From assembly GCF_000335475.2 (NCBI RefSeq), contig NZ_ANAH02000027.1, positions 62,001 through 126,000 of the forward strand: a DNA stretch of 64,000 nucleotides, written 5' to 3'. Below are positions 32,547 through 40,773 of this stretch, one piece after another. The stretch is from Cystobacter fuscus DSM 2262 (lineage in GTDB: Bacteria > Myxococcota > Myxococcia > Myxococcales > Myxococcaceae). The number at the start of each line of letters is the position of its first letter. Position 1 is the first letter of the stretch. The position numbers were made by a program, and so were the translations under genes. A model generated the notes under the pieces. That model saw only the letters and a list, made by a program, of their open reading frames with translations, was not told where the DNA came from and did not search any database.

Positions 32547-33062
32547 ATGCGCTCGCTTCTCCTCTCCCTCGCCCTGCTGGCCGCCCTCCTGTCCGCGGCT
32601 CCCGCACACGCCCAGTTCGCCAACCGCAGCCTGGGCCTGTCGGCGGGCTACATGAACTTCAACAACACGCAGAGTCTCTCCGAGACCTTCTTCATCGGCT
32701 TCGACGCCAGCCTCTACATCGAGAGCGGCTTCGAGGTGGTGTCCCTCACCAAGCTCACCTTCCCCTACGATCCCATCAGCGGGCAGCGCGTGGTGGGCAT
32801 CGCTCCGTCGCTGGGCGTGCGCTACCTCTTCCTGGAGGAGTCCATCCGCCCCTACCTGGGCGCGGACCTGAGCTACCTGCACGTCTTCAAGCCGGCGGGA
32901 GACTCCAACTACGTCGGCCTGGGGCCCAACGCGGGCCTGGACTTCTTCGTCTCCGACTCCATCAGCCTGGGCGTCCGGGCCCAGTACAACTTCTACCTGG
33001 CGCTCAACGAGCGGGTGCAGACCTCGCTCATCCTCTCCGGAGGCGCGGCCGTCTACTTCTAG
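32547..33062 (+). CDS. small outer-membrane beta-barrel protein
   Basis: The protein has 171 residues from ATG 32547. The signal peptide ends at AHAQF. The mature part alternates strands of the OmpA/opacity type: S-L-G-L-S-A-G-Y, F-F-I-G-F-D-A-S-L-Y, S-L-G-V-R-Y-L-F, Y-L-G-A-D-L-S-Y, and S-L-G-V-R-A-Q-Y-N-F-Y, and it ends in aromatic Y-F. About eight strands fit the length. The function is unknown. It overlaps the convergent RDD gene by four bases. Confidence 0.82.
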   Translation: MRSLLLSLALLAALLSAAPAHAQFANRSLGLSAGYMNFNNTQSLSETFFIGFDASLYIESGFEVVSLTKLTFPYDPISGQRVVGIAPSLGVRYLFLEESIRPYLGADLSYLHVFKPAGDSNYVGLGPNAGLDFFVSDSISLGVRAQYNFYLALNERVQTSLILSGGAAVYF

Positions 33063-33859
33063 GCCGCCACCGCGCGCCCTCGCACCGTGGGCGCGCCCCC
33101 CGAAGCCGGCAGCAGGGCCGCGGCGACCAGCAGGGTCCACTTCTCGTCCGAGAGGTGGGCCGGCTTCTCCATGGCCAGCAGCTCCTGGAGTTTCGCGCCG
33201 AGCACGGAGAAGAGCCGCAGGCGTGCTTCCATGCTCAGCTCCTCGCGCCGCAGCACCGCCGAGAGCACCGCTTCACGCGCCTCGGTGCCCAGGCGCTTCA
33301 CCCGCGAGACGAACAGTGGATCCGCCAGCAGCCCCTGGCCGGCCGGGACGCCAATGGCCGAGGGCAGCTTGAGCCGGCGCTCGCGCACCACCAGCGTGCC
33401 CGCCAGCATGTCCCCCAGCCGTTGGTGCGAGCCGGACAGCAGCGCCGTCACGCCCCCCACCAGGTAGAACAGGGGCAGCCGGTCCACGGGCCGCGCCAGA
33501 TTGCGCAGCGCGGCATGGTGGAAGCCGATGCGCACCCCGCTGCGCTGGATGACGCGCAGGCCCAAGAGCTTCTTGCCCACCGTCTGCCCGCTCCAGACCG
33601 ACTCCAGGGTGATGCCGTAGCCCCAGTCCACCAGGAAATAGAGGACGATGCCCAGGGCGCTGGCGAAGCCGGGGAACGCCGCCATCCCCAGGCTCAACCC
33701 CACGAGCAGCGCGCTCGTGCCCATCATCACCAGCACCGCGTCCACCAGCCAGGCGAGGAAGCGCGAGTAGAGGCCCGCGAGCGTGAAGCGGAACTCCACG
33801 TACTCGGGCGTGAGCACGGTATGGATGCCGTCGAGGAGGGGGGCGGGCGCGTCCGTCAC
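33059..33859 (-). CDS. RDD-family membrane protein
   Basis: The protein has 266 residues. The RDD core at about 20-170 has L-Y-S-R-F-L-A-W-L-V-D, a later G-Q-T-V-G-K-K-L-L-G-L-R-V-I, and R-L-G-D-M-L-A-G-T-L-V-V, with three to four membrane helices. RDD proteins are usually transporters or accessory membrane proteins, and in myxobacteria they often neighbour SpoIIM/MoxR/DUF58 genes, as in this window at 40.8-50.2 kb. Confidence 0.9.
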   Translation of the reverse strand: MTDAPAPLLDGIHTVLTPEYVEFRFTLAGLYSRFLAWLVDAVLVMMGTSALLVGLSLGMAAFPGFASALGIVLYFLVDWGYGITLESVWSGQTVGKKLLGLRVIQRSGVRIGFHHAALRNLARPVDRLPLFYLVGGVTALLSGSHQRLGDMLAGTLVVRERRLKLPSAIGVPAGQGLLADPLFVSRVKRLGTEAREAVLSAVLRREELSMEARLRLFSVLGAKLQELLAMEKPAHLSDEKWTLLVAAALLPASGGAPTVRGRAVAA

Positions 33860-33881
33860 GCCCGCGAGGCTACCGCACGCG

Positions 33882-34583
33882 CTAGGGCGCGCGGAACTGG
33901 GCCTTGCCGTCGAAGGTCTTGTTGTCGCCCACCCCGGGCAGGGTGTCCTCCAGCGTCTGGCCGTCCAGCGCCGTCACCCGCAGCTTGACCTGGCCCGAGC
34001 CCAGGCCCTTGTCGTCCACGAAGTAGTTGTAGTCCGCCCGCGGGAGCGACACCCAGGCGCCGTTCTTCCAGGCCTCGAGCTTCGTCACGGGCACCAGGTG
34101 GTTGCGCACCTGGATGGCCGTCCACCAGGGGTTGCTGCCGTCCTTGAAGTGGTAGCGCACGGGGCCGGGCGTGTTGCACGTCACCATGCGCCAGCGCACC
34201 GGCACCCGGCCATCCACCGGGTTGGCGATCTTCGCGAACGCCGAGCGGCTGAGATCCAGGTGCCCCTTGTCCGGGCAGTCCGGGCACGAGTCCACGATGC
34301 GCACGCGCAGGGTGCCCAGCGGCCCCTCCACCTCCGCGCACGCTCCACACATCGCGCTCTTCTGGTACTGGCCGATGTTGATCGCCGCCACGTCCAGATC
34401 GTTCGGGCTCGCGTCGAAGCTGCAATTGCCCGCGCCCGTCGCGTCATAGAAGGTGATGAGTCCGTTCTGGTACTCGCCCAGGGGGAGGAGCGGGCCGCCG
34501 GAGCTCGTGTCGCCACAGCCCGCCAACAGCCACAACAGGGGGGCCGCGAACCAACGGCCAGCAACGAGTCTCTCGGTGCGCAT
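33882..34583 (-). CDS. bacterial expansin-like lipoprotein
   Basis: The protein has 233 residues from the ATG at 34583 (GAGG nine bases upstream); upstream in-frame starts exist at 34592 and 34598. The signal ends at LLAGC. The first domain is a double-psi beta-barrel (about 25-125) with G-x-x-T-F-Y and I-V-D-S-C-P-D-C-P, and the following strand contains H-L-D-L-S-R-S-A-F. The second domain (about 125-225) resembles the expansin D2 cellulose/cell-wall binding fold with W-W-T-A-I-Q-V. Established: bacterial expansins loosen cellulose or peptidoglycan networks without hydrolysis. In a predator or saprophyte this fits plant or prey wall contact. Confidence 0.86.
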   Translation of the reverse strand: MRTERLVAGRWFAAPLLWLLAGCGDTSSGGPLLPLGEYQNGLITFYDATGAGNCSFDASPNDLDVAAINIGQYQKSAMCGACAEVEGPLGTLRVRIVDSCPDCPDKGHLDLSRSAFAKIANPVDGRVPVRWRMVTCNTPGPVRYHFKDGSNPWWTAIQVRNHLVPVTKLEAWKNGAWVSLPRADYNYFVDDKGLGSGQVKLRVTALDGQTLEDTLPGVGDNKTFDGKAQFRAP

Positions 34584-34803
34584 GATGGACATCCTCAAAG
34601 GAGTGGAGAGCGAGCGGGCATTCTACGTTCACGGCGCACCCGGTGGCGTGGAATGCACTCGCGGAGGGGGGTCTGCTAGGCTGGCGTGGGGGGCACCCGG
34701 AACGAGCATCGCCATGGCGGTGGCGCGGGCTGCCCGGTGTGCGACGGAAATGATCGACCCAGCAACGCCCCGGACCTCCTCTCCTCCATCCGCTGAGCCA
34801 GCG

Positions 34804-36594
34804 ATGGACGCCACTTCCGCGTCTCCTCCGGAGACCCGCCGGGGCGTCTCGCTGTTCACACGCCTGTTCCTCCTCATCCTCGTGTGCGCGCTGCCTCCGC
34901 TCGTGGGGCTGGGCTGGAAGATGATGGACACCAACGCGCTGGCCCTGGAGGAGCTCGTGCGCCACCTGCACCGCTCCCTCGTGGGGGACGTGCAGCGCTC
35001 CGTGCGCGGCTCGCTCGCGCGCGTCGAGCAGGACCTCGAGGGCCTCGGTCAGCTCCTCTTCGCGCCCGGCCTGGGGGACGATGCCACGCGCTTCGCCCTC
35101 GTCGGCTCGCGGGTGGCCTCCCTGGGCGACATCGACTTCGTCACGCTCTACGCCCCCAACGGCCAGAGCGTGACCACGGTGAAGGCGGACGAGGTGCCCG
35201 CTCCTCGAATCGCCTCCCGCCTGGATGCCTCCCTGCTCGACACGCTCTCCTCCCGGGGGCACCTGGTGGTGCGCGACGTGAGCACCGGGGCACGGGGTGG
35301 ACCCGTGCTCGAGGTGTTCTTCCCCATCATTCGCGACGGCAGCCCGCGCGCCATCCTCGGCACCCAGGTGAAGCTCGGCGAGCTGTGCGCGTTGATGGGG
35401 GAGCTGGGCGAGCGCTTCCTCGGCGCGCGCGAGAACGTCTTCGTCGTGGACCAGCGGCGGCGGCTCGTGCTCCACGCCGACCCCGCCCGCGTGGCGGTCC
35501 GCGAGGACTTCTCCCGGCACGGCCTCTTCGCGGCGCTCAGCGGCGACGCCTCCTTCTCCACGGACATGGCCGCCATCTCCGACTTCCAGCTCGAGGGCCA
35601 GGAGATGCTCGGCTCGCTGGAGGTCCTGTCCGAACATGGCTGGGCCGTGGTGGTGCAGCAGCCCCAGTCCGTGGCCTATGCGTCGCTGACGGAGATGCGC
35701 CGCTCCATCCTCGCCGCGCTCGCGCTCGCGGCCCTGGTGGCCCTGGGGGCGGGCCTGCTCGGAGCCCGGCAGCTCACCCGGCCCCTGCGCGATCTCGTCG
35801 CGGCGACCCGGGCCCTCGCCGAGCGCGCCTTTCACGGCGTGGGCGAGCGCGTCACCCGGCGCTCGGACGAGGTGGGCACCCTGGGCCGCGCCTTCGAGGA
35901 CATGGCGCGCACGCTCGCCTCCAAGGAGCGCGAGCTGCTCTCCCAGACCCAGGCGCGCACCGCCCTCAGCCGCTACCTGTCTCCGGACGTGGTGGAGTTG
36001 GTCGTCTCCCACCCCGAGCGTCTGCGGCTCGGGGGCGAGCGCCGCGAGGTCACCATCCTCTTCGCGGACGTGGTGGGCTTCACCCACCTGTCCGAGACCC
36101 AGCCCCCGGAGGTCATCGTCGCGCTGCTCAACGAGCTGTTCACCTTCGCCACGGAGATCATCCAGCGGCGCGGGGGCATCATCGACAAGTTCATCGGCGA
36201 CTGCATCATGGCCGTCTGGGGCACGCCCCAGTCCCACGACGACGACGCCCAGCGCGCGGTGCTCGCGGCCGAGGATCTGCGCCGCTGGCTCGACGTGGGC
36301 AACCGGCGCTGGCGCGAGCGCTGGGGCATCGAGATCCAGCTCGCCATGGGCGTGCACACCGGCTTCGCCGTGGCCGGCAACGTGGGCAGTGACAAGCGCA
36401 TGGACTACACGGTCATCGGTGACACGGTGAACGTGGCCGCGCGTCTGGAGTCCATGGCCCAGCCAGGGCAGATCCTCGTGAGCGAGGCCACGCGCGAGCG
36501 GATCGGCGACGACTCCGTGGAACTGGTGCCCGTGGGCGAGCGCCGGCTGCATGGCCGCTCCGCCGCCACGCGCACCTATGAGGTGCCGGTGTGA
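34804..36594 (+). CDS. transmembrane sensor class III adenylate/guanylate cyclase
   Basis: The protein has 596 residues from ATG 34804; no clear ribosome site decides the start, and in-frame ATGs at 34714 and 34750 are possible. A membrane helix at about 20-40 is followed by a periplasmic sensor of dCache type (to about 300), a second membrane helix, a HAMP domain (about 320-375), then the cyclase at about 420-590. Catalytic marks: T-I-L-F-A-D-V-V-G-F-T, K-F-I-G-D-C-I-M, and Y-T-V-I-G-D-T-V-N-V-A-A-R. The stop overlaps the next GTG start. Established: cyclases of this form make cAMP or cGMP in response to external ligands. Confidence 0.92.
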   Translation: MDATSASPPETRRGVSLFTRLFLLILVCALPPLVGLGWKMMDTNALALEELVRHLHRSLVGDVQRSVRGSLARVEQDLEGLGQLLFAPGLGDDATRFALVGSRVASLGDIDFVTLYAPNGQSVTTVKADEVPAPRIASRLDASLLDTLSSRGHLVVRDVSTGARGGPVLEVFFPIIRDGSPRAILGTQVKLGELCALMGELGERFLGARENVFVVDQRRRLVLHADPARVAVREDFSRHGLFAALSGDASFSTDMAAISDFQLEGQEMLGSLEVLSEHGWAVVVQQPQSVAYASLTEMRRSILAALALAALVALGAGLLGARQLTRPLRDLVAATRALAERAFHGVGERVTRRSDEVGTLGRAFEDMARTLASKERELLSQTQARTALSRYLSPDVVELVVSHPERLRLGGERREVTILFADVVGFTHLSETQPPEVIVALLNELFTFATEIIQRRGGIIDKFIGDCIMAVWGTPQSHDDDAQRAVLAAEDLRRWLDVGNRRWRERWGIEIQLAMGVHTGFAVAGNVGSDKRMDYTVIGDTVNVAARLESMAQPGQILVSEATRERIGDDSVELVPVGERRLHGRSAATRTYEVPV

Positions 36595-37943
36595 GGCTCG
36601 TTCCGGGGCAGGTGGTCGCCGGGCGCTTCCAGATCGTCCGCGCGCTGGGCGAGGGCGGCATGGGCGTGGTCCACGAGGCAGAGCAGCTCGGCCTCGGCCG
36701 CCGCGTGGCCCTCAAGGTGATGCACCCGCATGTCGCCAGCACTCCGGGCTTCGTGGAGCGCTTCCATCGCGAGGCCCAGGTGCTCGCCCGGCTGCGCCAC
36801 CCGGGTTCGGTGGAGGTGTATGACTTCGGGGCCGACGAGGAGCTGCTCTTCATCGCCATGGCGCTCGTGTCCGGCGAGTCCCTGGAGGCCGTGCTCCTGC
36901 GCGAGGGCGTGCTGTCCGTGCCCCGCGCCGTGGGCCTCGCCGTCCAGGTGCTGGAGGTGCTGGGGGCCGCCCACGCGCTCGGCATCGTCCACCGGGATCT
37001 CAAACCCGCGAACCTCTTCCTGGAGTCCCACCCGGAGGGCGAGCGCGTGAAGGTGCTCGACTTCGGCCTCGCCACGCTGAGTGAGTCCTGGCACACACGC
37101 ATCACCCAGGTGGGCACCGCCGTGGGCACTCCCGGCTTCATGTCCCCGGAGCAGATGCGGGGCGGGCTCGTGGACGGGCGGAGCGATCTCTACGCGCTGG
37201 GGTGTGTGCTTCACGAACTGCTCACGGGCTCGCCCCCCTTCCCGGTGGGGCCCTCGGTGGAAGTGTCCGCCGCGCACCTCTACAGGCCCGTGCCCTCGTT
37301 GCGCGAGGCCCGGCCCGACCTGTCGTTCCCGGCGCGTCTGGAGTCCGCCGTGATGCGGGCGATGGAGAAGCTGCCCACGGCGCGTCCGGTGGACGCCGCG
37401 GCCATGCGCGAGGAGCTGCTCGCCGTGCTCGCCGAGCCGGTGTCGGGTGCTCCTCCCGCGCGCCGGGGCGAGGGCAAGAAGACGGGGCGGCCCACGCCGC
37501 GCGAAGTGGCTCCGCCGGGGCCCGTGGTGGGGAGCGCGCCCGTGGCCGTGCTGTCCGAGCGGACCGACGCCGGTGCGCGTCTGGTGGAGTCGCTCACCAC
37601 GTGCGGCTTCCAGGCGCGCTTCGTCGGGGCGGCCGAGCCCCTGCTCGGCTTTGGCGCGCTGCTCGTCATCGCCGAGGGGCGTGCGTCGCTCGCGCGGGCG
37701 AGGGAATTGGCCGCGCGCCCGGATGTTCCGCCTGTCCTGGTGTGCGGTCCCGCGGAGGACTGGGAGCTGGTGACAGGCGCATTGGAGGGGGGCGTGTTCG
37801 ACTTCATCCCCCTTCCTCCCGACCCGAGGGATCTGACCCGGAAGGTATCTCGTGCCCAGAAACTCAAACGTCAGGGTTCTCTGCCTCCTCCTCTTCCTGG
37901 TGCTGGGCCGTCCGGACGTGGCCCGGGCCCAACAGGCCGATGA
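36591..37943 (+). CDS. Ser/Thr protein kinase with C-terminal receiver-like domain
   Basis: The protein has 450 residues from GTG 36591, overlapping the cyclase stop. Kinase domain at about 10-275: Gly loop G-E-G-G-M-G-V-V, V-A-L-K, catalytic H-R-D-L-K-P-A-N, D-F-G-L-A, and G-T-P-G-F-M-S-P-E-Q. No membrane segment follows. Residues about 320-430 look like a degenerate response-regulator receiver (V-A-V-L-S-E, then A-L-L-V-I-A-E, then P-P-V-L-V-C-G-P) without a clear phospho-Asp. The 3' end overlaps the next gene by 92 bases, suggesting a co-transcribed signalling module. Confidence 0.9.
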   Translation: MRLVPGQVVAGRFQIVRALGEGGMGVVHEAEQLGLGRRVALKVMHPHVASTPGFVERFHREAQVLARLRHPGSVEVYDFGADEELLFIAMALVSGESLEAVLLREGVLSVPRAVGLAVQVLEVLGAAHALGIVHRDLKPANLFLESHPEGERVKVLDFGLATLSESWHTRITQVGTAVGTPGFMSPEQMRGGLVDGRSDLYALGCVLHELLTGSPPFPVGPSVEVSAAHLYRPVPSLREARPDLSFPARLESAVMRAMEKLPTARPVDAAAMREELLAVLAEPVSGAPPARRGEGKKTGRPTPREVAPPGPVVGSAPVAVLSERTDAGARLVESLTTCGFQARFVGAAEPLLGFGALLVIAEGRASLARARELAARPDVPPVLVCGPAEDWELVTGALEGGVFDFIPLPPDPRDLTRKVSRAQKLKRQGSLPPPLPGAGPSGRGPGPTGR

Positions 37944-40167
37944 CGACGTGTACGTGGTCCAGCCGGGAGACACCTGCGCCAGCGTGGGACGCAGGTTCTT
38001 CGGCGACGCCTCCGCGGGCTCCGCGAAGCTGCACGCGCTCAACTCCATGGGGCCGCCGCCACACACCCTGAAGCCGGGCACGCGGCTGCGCATCAAGGGA
38101 GACCCGGACGCCCGGCTCACCTTCGTCAAGCCCGAGGTCAACTCCAAGCGCGCCGGCAAGCCCGACTGGCTCCATGCCAATACCGGCCAGGGCCTGTGGC
38201 GCCTGGACTCCGTCAACACGCTGCGCTCGGCCGGCGCGGAGGTGACCTTCCGCGATCTCACCCGGCTGCAGATGAACGAGAACGCACTCGTCGTCATCTA
38301 CGGCCAGGAGGCCCAGGCGTCCGACAAGGTGAAGAAGTCCGGTGCCGTGGAGCTGCTCCAGGGCGAGCTGAACGTGTCCCTGGCGGAGCTGCGCGGCGAG
38401 CCGCTGGGCGTGAAGATGCCGGCGGCCACGGTGGACTCGCGCTCGAGGGATTTGATTGTCGGCGTGGACGCGCAGCAGATGACGCGGCTGTCCGTCTTCG
38501 ACGGCCAGGCCGAGGTGGCCGCCCAGGGCCAGCGCGTGCAGGTGCCCCGGGACCATGGGACGCGGGTGGAGAAGGGCAAGGTGCCCGAGAAGCCCCGCCC
38601 GCTGCCCGAGGCGCCGGAGTGGGTGGGCGGCGTGCGCTCGGTGCGGCTGTTGCTGGAGGGCGCGGGCGTGGACGAGACGCTGCCGTGGGCGCCCGTGCCG
38701 CGCGCGGCGTCCTACCGGGTGGAGCTCGCGCGGGACGAGCGTTTCAATGATCGGCTGCACTCGGAGACGGTCCCCGCCGGGCCAGAGCCGTTGAAGTCCG
38801 TGGTGCCCGCGCTGGCGCCCGGCGAGTACTTCGCGCGGGTGCGCGCCGTGGATGCCGCGGGTCTACTGGGCCGGGCCTCCGCCGTGCGCCGGGTCGAGGT
38901 GCTCCGGGTGAAGACGCAGCGCGGAACCCTCGGGCCCCAGGGACTCCAGGGCGCGCCTCCCCTCGAGTTCTCCGTGGACGGCGCCGAGTCCCTGGACGCG
39001 CGGCTCGATGGGGCTCCCGTGACGCTGCCCCTGCGCGTGGAGACCCCGGGCGCGCACACGTTGGAACTGCGGCCCCGCGGCCTGCCCGACGCGCCCGCGG
39101 AGCGGTTGACGCTCACCGTGTCGCTTCCGAAGGCGACCCTGGCGCTCGAGCCCCTGGGGGAGACGTTCCAGGCGCGGCTGCGCGTGTTCGACGAGCAGGG
39201 CCAACCCCTGGACGTGGCCCCCACGGCGCTGACGCTGCGCGGTCTGGAGGGCACCTGGGTGGATGCCCTGTCACGTCAGACGGATGGCTCGTGGCTGGCG
39301 CTCGTGGTTCCCTCCGAGCGGGATGGACGGCTCGTCTCGGTGGAGGCCCTCTGGGGCGACACGCCCCTCGCGCGGCTCGAGGCCCAGGCTCCGCTTGCCG
39401 TCGCGCCTCCTCCTCCTCCTCCTCCGGCGGCTCCGGCGGGCCCCGAGGTGGCGCTGACGTCTGCGCTGAGTGCTCCCCCGGGCGGTCGGCGCGACGCCTC
39501 GGCCCTGCCCACCGCCTTCCTGCCGCGCTCCCTGCTCGTCGAGTTGCGCGCCCAGACCGGCGCGGCCCCCTCGGGAGAGGACGTCGCGGGCGGTCGTGCC
39601 GCGCTCTCCGTGGAGGGACGGCTGGGCGAGCGCGTGGCCCTGGGTGCGGCGCTGGCGGTGCGCCCCGACGCACTCTCCCGTGAGCTGTCCGCCTCGCTGT
39701 CGGGCCGGGTCCTGCTGTCGGATCTCCCCACCTTGCGCGTGCTGCTCTCCTTCGAGGGACTGTTCGCGGGTTCGGCGTTCGCCGGAGAGGCGCGCGGCGC
39801 GTGGTTGCGGCCGGCGTTGATCGCGGGCGGACAGTGGGAGCGCTGGGCCTGGTCCACCAGCCAGGGGTACGCCCTGCGGCCCGGGCGGACGCGGGCGACC
39901 TGGGAGAGCGCGTACCAGGGATGGTTCCTGCCCCTGCCGACCCTGGCGCTCGGGGCCGAGGTGAACGCCCTGGTGGACGCCACGCTCGAGGCTCCGGGAC
40001 CCCATGCCTACGCGGCCGGGGTGGGTGCCCGTTGGAAGTGGAGCGGATTCGAAGTGGGCGCCTCGGTGCGCCGGGGCTTCGGTCCGGAGGGAGCGAGAGT
40101 CTGGGGCACCTGGGGAGGGCAGGTGTCTCTCGGCTGGTCGGGCCTGCTCCCGCCTCTGCCGCAGTAG
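37852..40167 (+). CDS. LysM/FecR-type envelope protein with C-terminal barrel-like region
   Basis: The protein has 771 residues from GTG 37852 (GGAAGG six bases upstream), the gene starting inside the preceding kinase. A signal peptide ends near VARAQ. LysM-like region at about 32-85 (Y-V-V-Q-P-G-D-T-C, L-K-P-G-T-R-L-R-I). FecR-like region at about 100-230. A Pro-run (PPPPPPP) at about 520 separates a C-terminal part with amphipathic strands typical of an outer-membrane barrel. Established: LysM binds peptidoglycan and FecR senses signals across the envelope. Linked to the kinase and cyclase genes by position only. Confidence 0.85.
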   Translation: MPRNSNVRVLCLLLFLVLGRPDVARAQQADDDVYVVQPGDTCASVGRRFFGDASAGSAKLHALNSMGPPPHTLKPGTRLRIKGDPDARLTFVKPEVNSKRAGKPDWLHANTGQGLWRLDSVNTLRSAGAEVTFRDLTRLQMNENALVVIYGQEAQASDKVKKSGAVELLQGELNVSLAELRGEPLGVKMPAATVDSRSRDLIVGVDAQQMTRLSVFDGQAEVAAQGQRVQVPRDHGTRVEKGKVPEKPRPLPEAPEWVGGVRSVRLLLEGAGVDETLPWAPVPRAASYRVELARDERFNDRLHSETVPAGPEPLKSVVPALAPGEYFARVRAVDAAGLLGRASAVRRVEVLRVKTQRGTLGPQGLQGAPPLEFSVDGAESLDARLDGAPVTLPLRVETPGAHTLELRPRGLPDAPAERLTLTVSLPKATLALEPLGETFQARLRVFDEQGQPLDVAPTALTLRGLEGTWVDALSRQTDGSWLALVVPSERDGRLVSVEALWGDTPLARLEAQAPLAVAPPPPPPPAAPAGPEVALTSALSAPPGGRRDASALPTAFLPRSLLVELRAQTGAAPSGEDVAGGRAALSVEGRLGERVALGAALAVRPDALSRELSASLSGRVLLSDLPTLRVLLSFEGLFAGSAFAGEARGAWLRPALIAGGQWERWAWSTSQGYALRPGRTRATWESAYQGWFLPLPTLALGAEVNALVDATLEAPGPHAYAAGVGARWKWSGFEVGASVRRGFGPEGARVWGTWGGQVSLGWSGLLPPLPQ

Positions 40168-40177
40168 CGCTCCGGGC

Positions 40178-40228
40178 TTAAGATTCTCTTCAGCCCGATG
40201 AACTTCGTCCGCTGTCGAGGGAAATGAG
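40178..40228 (+). pseudogene. remnant of a SitA-like toxin C-terminus
   Basis: Just ahead of the orphan immunity gene the DNA reads ATG AAC TTC GTC CGC TGT CGA GGG AAA TGA, which encodes the end of the toxin at 41762-43306 (M-N-F-I-R-C-G-G-G) with three changes, in the same position relative to the immunity start. The preceding codons also resemble the toxin tail weakly. It has no start or upstream coding and is read as the stub of a lost toxin. Confidence 0.7.
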
Positions 40229-40230
40229 CG

Positions 40231-40701
40231 ATGACCGACGGACGTTCCTGGGAGGGTAACTGGAAGGTGCGCCTGTACGAGCGCGTCCGCGAGCGGGGTT
40301 ACGATTCGCTTACTACCTTCGCCGAGGCACGCCCGACTGCCTCCTTGGTGGCGCTGGCCGACGAGTTGGGCCCGGATGACATCGCAGGGGTGCAGGTGCT
40401 GAGCGGGTTGCTCGCCGAGGCGGAGCAGCGCAAGCAGGTCACTCGCTTCGTGCGTGATGTGCTCGTGCGCATGTTGTCCCAGAGTCTTCCCGATGGGTGG
40501 CCGACTGTGCTGGACGATGCCAACCGCTTCAAGGTGGCCAAGGCAATTGGTCGCTGGTTCGCGTACACCCCAGAAACCCACAAGGAGCGCGCCGACAGGG
40601 CTGGTGATGTACTCCTCGCCTCGCCCCCACCCCCCGGTTGGCTCCCGCGCGGGCCCGATGACGAGTTGTTGCTCACGCTCCTGCCCGACGAAACAGTCTA
40701 G
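40231..40701 (+). CDS. orphan immunity-like protein, paralogue of 43303-43773
   Basis: The protein has 156 residues, the same length as the cassette immunity protein, and about two thirds identical by eye: R-L-Y-E-R-V-R-E-R-G-Y-D-S-L-T, A-D-E-L-G-P-D-D-I-A and the C-terminal W-L-P-R-G-P-D-D-E-L-L-L-T-L-L-P-D-E-T-V are shared. It is soluble and has no membrane segment. The upstream toxin is reduced to a stub, so this may be a retained antidote from an earlier cassette, giving protection against kin carrying the old toxin. Immunity function is inferred from pairing of the second copy. Confidence 0.8.
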   Translation: MTDGRSWEGNWKVRLYERVRERGYDSLTTFAEARPTASLVALADELGPDDIAGVQVLSGLLAEAEQRKQVTRFVRDVLVRMLSQSLPDGWPTVLDDANRFKVAKAIGRWFAYTPETHKERADRAGDVLLASPPPPGWLPRGPDDELLLTLLPDETV

Positions 40702-40773
40702 CCCAAGGGTGGACCGCCTCCTGTCCTGACTCTGTCGAAAAACTTGTCGGACACTCCACTAGAGTGACCGGGC

